Below, one piece after another: positions 1-4,295 of a DNA stretch of 6,654 nt. Position 1 is the first letter of the stretch; every line of letters starts with the position of its first letter. Location: contig CAJMSO010000097.1 in NCBI GenBank assembly GCA_905216075.1, forward strand, positions 1 to 6,654, in the 5' to 3' direction. This DNA comes from an uncultured bacterium (GTDB lineage Bacteria > Actinomycetota > Coriobacteriia > Coriobacteriales > Coriobacteriaceae). A program made the translations under genes and the position numbers. The notes below the pieces were generated by a model. It had not been told where the DNA came from, searched no databases, and was given only the letters and a program-made list of their open reading frames with translations.

Positions 1-1
1 A

Positions 2-424
2 AGCCTCATCGTGCTCATCATCGGCATGATCTACGGCAGTATCTCCGGCTATGTCGGCGGACGGACCGACCTCATCATGATGCGGATTGTCGATATCATC
101 TATTCTCTGCCGGATATGCTGGTCATCATCCTCATCTCCGTCGTGCTCGATCAGGTGCTCGATCTGACCGGTTCGCCGCTGGCGAAGCTCGGCACGAATA
201 TGGTCTCCATCTTCATTGTCTTCGGCCTGCTCTACTGGGTCGGCATGGCGCGTCTGATCCGCGGCCAGATCCTTTCCATCAAGCAGAACGAATACATTCT
301 GGCTGCCCGCGCCATCGGCGCGAAGCCGGGCCGCATCATCAAGCGGCACATCCTGCCGAACTGTCTTTCGGTTATCATTGTCTCGACGGCGCTGCAGATT
401 CCCTCGGCAATCTTCACCGAGAGC
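2..424 (+). CDS. Peptide ABC transporter permease, OppC/DppC type, truncated at both ends
   Basis: This is an inner-membrane permease subunit of an oligopeptide/dipeptide ABC importer (binding-protein-dependent transport, BPD_transp_1 family). It would pair with a second permease and two ATPases to import peptides. The frame is open from base 2, so the N-terminus lies off the left edge; the GTG at base 11 is an internal valine. Visible are four hydrophobic segments and the cytoplasmic EAA loop, in which EYILAARAIGAKPG is followed by an LPN motif; this loop contacts the ATPase. Segments such as SLPDMLVIIL and QIPSAIFTES are typical of OppC. After IFTES the family expects FLSFLG and a final membrane span. 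Instead the sequence becomes the reverse complement of rnhB, so the C-terminus is missing and the frame's continuation to about base 694 is meaningless. OppC versus DppC, and the peptide specificity, cannot be decided. The protein style resembles Clostridia rather than the rest of the window (inference). Confidence 0.88.
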
Positions 425-430
425 AGCTCG
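415..430. other. Chimeric junction between oppC-like gene and rnhB
   Basis: Up to about base 424 the plus strand encodes normal OppC sequence ending IFTES. From about base 421 onward the minus strand encodes normal RNase HII sequence (SKKLTPARRELL read toward the junction). The bases GAGC at 421-424 fit both genes, so the join could have used a very short shared sequence. Both genes are cut inside conserved coding sequence and both lose their 3' ends, with no intergenic DNA, insertion-sequence ends or target duplication visible. This fits an assembly or library chimera best; a real inversion or deletion breakpoint is the alternative. Confidence 0.8.
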
Positions 431-786
431 CGGCGCGCCGGCGTGAGCTTTTTGGAATCGTTGATGCCCCAGATGCGCGGCTCCATCGGAAGACACACGG
501 CACACACGGTCAAGGGCCCCGCTACCGAGCCACGGCCCACCTCGTCGACGCCCACGACCACGCCATCACCGCCGAGCTCATGCATAAGCTCGTACATGCC
601 GTTGACGCGCTCGCGCTCGGCAAGCTCCTTGGCATGGCGCTTAAGGGCACGCTCGCAAGCCTTGATAACCTGCTGGCGCGGATCCTCGCGATAATGCTCC
701 ACGAGGGCGGGAATCTCCTCGAACGTGGCACTCGCCAGCTCGCCGGCAACCTGCGATGCCGAAACCGAGCTCGTCATGTTGGCCAT
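421..786 (-). CDS. rnhB: Ribonuclease HII, 3'-truncated
   Basis: RNase HII cuts the RNA strand of RNA-DNA hybrids and removes single ribonucleotides misincorporated into DNA, working in the cytoplasm. The 122 residues present contain the N-terminal hallmark GVDEVGRGSVAGPL, with the first two catalytic acids at about D81 and E82, then the conserved NDSKKL motif. The last two acids of the DEDD active site and the rest of the fold are missing, because the gene is cut at the junction; the family is usually about 200-260 residues. About 78 residues precede the catalytic motif, with a helical charged stretch (YREDPRQQVIKACERALKRH). This resembles the N-terminal extension of Bacillus-type RNase HII. 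The ATG at 786-784 is chosen because AAGGAGG lies 7 bases upstream; the ATG at 804 lies upstream of that site. It follows rplS on the same strand, as is common in Actinobacteria, but a strong terminator separates them, so expression probably depends on read-through. As it stands the product would be inactive. Confidence 0.9.
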
Positions 787-793
787 ACCAGGC

Positions 794-800
794 CCTCCTT
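794..800 (-). promoter_or_regulatory. Shine-Dalgarno site of rnhB
   Basis: AAGGAGG on the minus strand sits 7 bases before the ATG at 786-784. It decides that start over the in-frame ATG at 804-802, which lies upstream of the site and has no comparable purine run at the right distance. Confidence 0.85.
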
Positions 801-814
801 GCATGCAAATCAGA

Positions 815-845
815 TAAAAAGAAGGGCCACCCGAAGGTGACCCTT
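815..845 (-). terminator. Intrinsic terminator downstream of rplS
   Basis: Read on the minus strand, AAGGGTCACC (845-836) pairs with GGTGGCCCTT (831-822), giving a 10-base-pair stem with one G-U pair. It is closed by the stable tetraloop TTCG and followed by CTTTTTAT. This is a textbook Rho-independent terminator. It lies 35 bases after the rplS stop and before rnhB, so it probably ends most rplS transcripts and lets a minority continue into rnhB. On the plus strand there is no T-run after the stem, so it is one-directional. Confidence 0.92.
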
Positions 846-846
846 G

Positions 847-864
847 TGTCCAAACGAGTGGACA
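847..864 (-). repeat. Second small hairpin beside the rplS terminator
   Basis: TGTCCA and TGGACA form a perfect 6-base-pair inverted repeat around a 6-base loop. It lies one base from the terminator stem, on the rplS-proximal side. It may stabilise the 3' end of the rplS mRNA. The symmetry is directly visible; the role is a guess. Confidence 0.6.
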
Positions 865-879
865 GACGCTGCGATCTTC

Positions 880-1221
880 TTAGCGCTTCTCGGGGATGCG
901 AGCAGCCTTGCCCACCTTGTCGCGGAGGTAGTACAGCTTGGCGCGACGGACGCGACCATGACGGACGACCTCGAGCTTGGCGATCTTGGGGCTGTGAAGC
1001 GGGAAGGTACGCTCAACACCGACACCGAAGGAAATCTTGCGGACGGTGAAGGTCTCACGGGCACCGGCGCCGGCCATGCGGATGACGTCACCCTGGAAAA
1101 CCTGGATGCGCTCGCGGTCGCCTTCCTTAATGCGGTAGTGAACCTTGACGTTGTCGGCAACGCGGACCTGCGGGATGTCCTCGCGGATCTGCTGACGCTC
1201 GATTGCGCGGATGTAATCCAT
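880..1221 (-). CDS. rplS: 50S ribosomal protein L19
   Basis: L19 is a structural protein of the large ribosomal subunit, located near the 30S-50S interface. The 113-residue protein matches the family from end to end. It begins MDYIRAIERQQ, has the central KEGDRERIQVFQGDVI segment and the RETFTVRKISFGVGVERTFPLHSP core, and ends with RHGRVRRAKLYYLRDKVGKAARI, all highly conserved. The stop is TAA at 882-880. The ATG at 1221 is chosen because AAGGA lies 7 bases upstream and family members start MDYIR or similar; the TTG at 1227 almost touches that site. Unlike the common rpsP-rimM-trmD-rplS order, the gene upstream here is a large secreted protein. rplS has its own probable promoter and a leader hairpin upstream, and a strong terminator downstream, so it looks like a single-gene unit. 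Confidence 0.98.
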   Translation of the reverse strand: MDYIRAIERQQIREDIPQVRVADNVKVHYRIKEGDRERIQVFQGDVIRMAGAGARETFTVRKISFGVGVERTFPLHSPKIAKLEVVRHGRVRRAKLYYLRDKVGKAARIPEKR

Positions 1222-1228
1222 GTGCAAT

Positions 1229-1233
1229 TCCTT
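1229..1233 (-). promoter_or_regulatory. Shine-Dalgarno site of rplS
   Basis: AAGGA on the minus strand lies 7 bases before the ATG at 1221-1219 and only 1 base before the alternative TTG at 1227. It therefore fixes the start at the ATG. Confidence 0.8.
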
Positions 1234-1245
1234 ACTCTTCTAGAG

Positions 1246-1269
1246 GTGCCGTACCACCTTGGCCGGCAC
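1246..1269 (-). promoter_or_regulatory. Leader hairpin in the rplS 5' untranslated region
   Basis: On the minus strand GTGCCG (1269-1264) pairs with CGGCAC (1251-1246). Inside it, GCC pairs with GGT after a single-A bulge, leaving a five-base AAGGT loop. The hairpin lies between the predicted promoter and the ribosome binding site, about 13 bases from the latter. Ribosomal-protein leaders that bind their own product are known for many r-protein genes, and leaders upstream of rplS have been predicted in other phyla. An L19-binding autoregulatory leader is therefore possible but unproven. Confidence 0.5.
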
Positions 1270-1290
1270 GTAGTTGAACAAACGTATTCG

Positions 1291-1318
1291 AGTATACACG
1301 CCACAACCTTGGCTGCAA
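1291..1318 (-). promoter_or_regulatory. Probable sigma-70-type promoter of rplS
   Basis: On the minus strand TTGCAG (-35, 1318-1313) and TATACT (-10, 1296-1291) are 16 bases apart. Transcription would start near base 1284, giving a leader of about 62 bases. The -10 is a good match and the -35 fair. The rest of the gap to the upstream stop (about 1319-1369) is T-rich in the minus-strand direction and contains no convincing terminator stem. Confidence 0.6.
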
Positions 1319-1369
1319 GAACTATTTTGCCCGTACGCAAAAAGACAAAAACACGCACTCTTTCTGCAC

Positions 1370-4180
1370 CTATGCGCCGTCCGCAGCATCAGTCGTCGGC
1401 GTCGTCACGGTCGTTCCGGGCGCGATATAGCCGTATTCGAGCAGCACCGAAAGCGCATGCTGCTTCCAGGTGGCAAGCTCTTCGTCATTATAGTTGTCAT
1501 GGACCCATTGACTCATCGCGTCTTCGGCGTCTTGGGGCACCAGGTCCTGGCTGTCCGCCATCAGGTACAGGATGCCCAAGATGTCGAAGTCCTGCTTGGT
1601 CATCTCTTCCTTGTTTGATGTGCTGATGAGGCCGTGATCGATGCCGTAGCGGCAGATATCGGTCAAAACGGTAACGAGGCCTGTAGGAATCGGCGAGGCA
1701 TCCTTCGCGGCAGCGGGCGCGGTGTCTTCAGTCAATGCAGCGGCATCGTCGCTCGCCGGAGCAGACTCGGCCGCGTTCGCATCGGAAGCGGCCTGCTCTC
1801 CCTGGGCAGGAGCCGTGCTATCCGTCGTTGCCGAAGAATCCCCTGCGGATGCGGCAGCCGTAACGCTCACCGGTGTCTCCACGACGGTCGTCATCGGGTC
1901 AACGGGCGCGGGGTCGGCGACAACTTCGGCCCAATCGGAATACACGCCGTCAATAAAGGCGCGAACATGGAAGGTGCCCGGTTGCGAGATGGTCATCGTG
2001 CCGTCTGTCGCGACCGAAATGCCCTTGCTCTCGAGCTCCTGGGCCTCCCAGCTGCAGACTCTATCGACCTCCTTGCCCGTCGTGTCATAGACCGTAGCCG
2101 TCAGGCCTTCGATGCCGTTGAGATTTTCCTCGACCCCGACGACGGTCCGTGCCGAGCCCTCGAGTTTGATGCTGCCGTTAAACGGCTCGGGCGCCACGTC
2201 ACTTACCTTATATTTGTAGGCCGCGGCGTCGATCTCGTCATTGGTCGAGACATGCCCGTTCACGTCCACATAGGTGTCCTCGGGGATAAAGTACTTTACG
2301 TAGGCGGTGCCGGCCTTTTTCCCCACCACGACCTGCTCGTGGGTGACAGGGTCGGTCTGGATCTCGATGACGTCGGACTTGCATTCCTTGCCCTTTTTAT
2401 CGACCACGCGCCAGTCACCCGACGACTTCACAAAGCCGTAGTAATCAACATCGTCCTCGTCCCTTGCACGCACGCGATAGGAAGAGATGGGGTCTTCGTC
2501 TCCAACCGTAAGCCTTCGGGTCTTATCGGTCTGCAGCGACACGAGAATCTTGGAGATGGGCTTAATGGGCTGCGGCGTGCCCAACTGCGCATCGACCGTC
2601 ACCGACTCAAACGACAGATTGGAACCCGTAATGGACATGGGATAGGTCGCGGCCATGTCATTGAGCACGTTGCACGTGCGCGGGGCGCCGCCGTTGCGCG
2701 AGGACACCTCGCGATCGGCCAGGACCGAATTCCAATCGATGGCGCGCACCATGTGGTTGTTGGTGCGATACGACCAGCTCGTCACGTTTCCGGCGGTGGT
2801 ATCGTACCCGTCGTCGCCACGATGGGCGATTGAGCGCAGGAACAGGTTCTGCACGGCGTCGGTCGACTGATCGCCAAAGGTGGTGTAGAACGAGCGCTGG
2901 TCATAACCGGCGGTATGGAACTCCTGCACGGCGGCGTTGTCGTCGTAGCACTCGCCGTTCATGTTAAAGATGATCACGTCGAACGTCACGCCCACCGGCT
3001 GGTCATAGTCCTCGGACAGCGTCGTGGTAGAACTCGTTTGCTTGCTATTGACCTGCGTGTGCGCCGGGATCGTCATATTGACGGTGACAGACTGGTTGTC
3101 CGTTGTGGTAATCGACTGTTCCTCGGTCTTGCTCGCCTCCCACAACTGGGACATCGTGGTTTCGGCCGAAAACGACGTCTCGATCTCCTCGCTCGCTGTT
3201 GCGGGCACGCCCAGCGACTCCTTGAGGCTCACCGATGCGCCCCACGAGCCGCCTTTGGAATACGATGCGGATTCAGAAGTGCTCGTGCCGACCGTCTCCT
3301 CGGTACCGCGGGCGAGCGTGATGCTCTGCGAGGCGTCCTCATAGCCGACGTTAAGAGCCGAGGTAACGAGCTCCTGCTCAGTCTTAGAATCGACAAAGGA
3401 ATAGCCCGGCGCGTCCTCGGGCGCACAGTTAAGCTTGTTCACGCTGTTGAGCTGCTGAACTCTAAAGTTATAGAACGCGATGCCAAAGCCATTGAAATCG
3501 TACTGGTAGGTGCCGCCGAGCTTGTCGACACAAGCAATGGTGGCATAGATGACGTCCTGCTCAGTCGTTTCTTTCGACAGTCCGTCGAGCGGCACGTTTT
3601 TACGGAAATCGGAGCCCTTCAGCTTGTGACCGATACAGCCGGCGATATCGTCGGTCAAGCGCTCGTAGACTGCATTGAGGCTTTTTGCAGATGTCAGACC
3701 ACTCTGCTTCGATTTGTCGGCACCATCGGAATGCTCACCGTTGCCGCCCGAAAGCGCATCATACAGATAGATATAGTGACCCTTACCGAAGTCCTTCTCA
3801 AAGCCCTTGCCGGCGTGGTCCCAGTACAAAAAGTCCCCGGAGTCGTCGCCTCCACCATAGCCAAGGATGTTATAGGCTAGCGATGCCCAGTTGGGCAGCA
3901 CCTTTTTGACGGCGGCCGTGTAAAACGAGACGTTGTCGTACATCGAGGTACGGCCCTCGAGCTTGCCGTCATCGATATCTACAAACGTGCAGTCGCGATC
4001 GTTGACCGTAATGGTGAGCGGGTTGACCACGTCGCCATAGAGCTCGTCGCGCGAATCATCCTGAAGGGCAAAACCGGCTGTCGGCATCCCGCAAAGCGCC
4101 GTGACCGCAACGACCACCCAGCACAGGGTCATCTGTGCCCCCCGACGCGCTCGTTGCAAATACCTGGTGAGGTTTTTCAT
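1370..4180 (-). CDS. Secreted multidomain protein with aerolysin/ETX-MTX2-like pore-forming domain
   Basis: This 936-residue protein is probably exported and pore-forming; no characterised gene is recognised. The ATG at 4180 is chosen because GGGAGG lies 6 bases upstream and a Sec signal peptide follows: basic n-region (KNLTRYLQRARRG), hydrophobic MTLCWVVVAVTALC, likely cleavage after GFA near residue 38. Residues 39-260 form an unrecognised domain. Residues 262-405 show the aerolysin-type pattern: a Thr/Ser-rich alternating strand (ETVGTSTSESASYS), a segment resembling the membrane-inserting hairpin (WGASVSLKESLGVP, then ETSFSAE), a conserved Trp at 347, another Thr/Ser strand and the signature-like IPAHTQV (371-377). 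About 406-540 may complete the fold. Two Ig-like domains follow (about 540-660, with VVVGKKAGTAYVKY, and 666-757). Then come an Ala/Ser/Asp/Thr-rich linker (757-831) and an unrecognised helical domain (832-920). There is no LPXTG anchor or C-terminal membrane span, so release is likely. The pore-forming assignment rests on pattern only; a non-toxic secreted beta-sheet adhesin is the main alternative. Confidence 0.72.
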   Translation of the reverse strand: MKNLTRYLQRARRGAQMTLCWVVVAVTALCGMPTAGFALQDDSRDELYGDVVNPLTITVNDRDCTFVDIDDGKLEGRTSMYDNVSFYTAAVKKVLPNWASLAYNILGYGGGDDSGDFLYWDHAGKGFEKDFGKGHYIYLYDALSGGNGEHSDGADKSKQSGLTSAKSLNAVYERLTDDIAGCIGHKLKGSDFRKNVPLDGLSKETTEQDVIYATIACVDKLGGTYQYDFNGFGIAFYNFRVQQLNSVNKLNCAPEDAPGYSFVDSKTEQELVTSALNVGYEDASQSITLARGTEETVGTSTSESASYSKGGSWGASVSLKESLGVPATASEEIETSFSAETTMSQLWEASKTEEQSITTTDNQSVTVNMTIPAHTQVNSKQTSSTTTLSEDYDQPVGVTFDVIIFNMNGECYDDNAAVQEFHTAGYDQRSFYTTFGDQSTDAVQNLFLRSIAHRGDDGYDTTAGNVTSWSYRTNNHMVRAIDWNSVLADREVSSRNGGAPRTCNVLNDMAATYPMSITGSNLSFESVTVDAQLGTPQPIKPISKILVSLQTDKTRRLTVGDEDPISSYRVRARDEDDVDYYGFVKSSGDWRVVDKKGKECKSDVIEIQTDPVTHEQVVVGKKAGTAYVKYFIPEDTYVDVNGHVSTNDEIDAAAYKYKVSDVAPEPFNGSIKLEGSARTVVGVEENLNGIEGLTATVYDTTGKEVDRVCSWEAQELESKGISVATDGTMTISQPGTFHVRAFIDGVYSDWAEVVADPAPVDPMTTVVETPVSVTAAASAGDSSATTDSTAPAQGEQAASDANAAESAPASDDAAALTEDTAPAAAKDASPIPTGLVTVLTDICRYGIDHGLISTSNKEEMTKQDFDILGILYLMADSQDLVPQDAEDAMSQWVHDNYNDEELATWKQHALSVLLEYGYIAPGTTVTTPTTDAADGA

Positions 4181-4186
4181 CGCAGT

Positions 4187-4192
4187 CCTCCC
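4187..4192 (-). promoter_or_regulatory. Shine-Dalgarno site of the secreted aerolysin-like protein
   Basis: GGGAGG on the minus strand lies 6 bases before the ATG at 4180-4178. It places the start directly before the signal peptide and rules out longer in-frame starts, such as the TTG at 4279. Confidence 0.85.
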
Positions 4193-4220
4193 GTCAGTTG
4201 CCAATGTATTGAACCAACGT

Positions 4221-4255
4221 AAAACGCCGCCGCGTCCACGGGGGGCGCGACGGCG
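4221..4255 (-). terminator. Probable intrinsic terminator after ppdK
   Basis: On the minus strand CGCCGTCGCG (4255-4246) pairs with CGCGGCGGCG (4234-4225) over 10 base pairs with one G-U pair. The loop is 11 bases and four T follow (4224-4221). The stem is very strong but the T-run short, so termination may be partial. It lies about 40 bases after the ppdK stop and about 40 bases before the next start codon, so the downstream gene probably has separate expression or receives read-through. No clear promoter was found in the remaining 40 bases. Confidence 0.6.
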
Positions 4256-4267
4256 CGAAGGGGGGCG
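4240..4267. repeat. Direct repeat GGGGGGCG x2 in the ppdK-to-toxin gap
   Basis: The 8-mer GGGGGGCG occurs at 4240-4247 and again at 4260-4267, a centre-to-centre distance of 20 bases or about two helical turns. The first copy lies partly in the loop and stem of the probable terminator. It could be a regulator site, or chance in very G-rich DNA. Confidence 0.4.
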
Positions 4268-4295
4268 TAAAAGGCGCAAATGGAACGCGACTCAG

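Noticed and set aside
430..441. Palindrome CGGCGCGCCG (containing GGCGCGCC) near the junction as a recombination or cloning site
   Set aside because: It lies within the conserved Thr-Pro-Ala-Arg-Arg codons of rnhB and several bases from the join, so coding sequence explains it.
425..694. Continuation of the permease frame past the junction
   Set aside because: It is the antisense of rnhB and gives a Ser/Arg/Thr/Pro-rich product unrelated to OppC, so it is only a by-product of the join.
1319..1369. T-rich tract after the secreted protein gene as an intrinsic terminator
   Set aside because: Only weak short pairings with large loops could be drawn; there is no stable stem directly before the T-runs.
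1676..1690. IPTGL near the end of the linker as a sortase signal
   Set aside because: It does not match LPXTG, and no membrane span with a basic tail follows at the C-terminus.
1634..3880. Long open frames on the plus strand (1634-2833 and 2915-3880) opposite the secreted protein gene
   Set aside because: Their products are rich in Arg, His and Gly with no recognisable domain. They lie antisense to a gene with a good ribosome binding site, signal peptide and domain structure. High GC keeps antisense frames open.
4181..4279. Longer start for the secreted protein at the TTG at 4279
   Set aside because: The added 33 residues are Arg-rich, come from the terminator hairpin region, lack a ribosome binding site and would bury the signal peptide.
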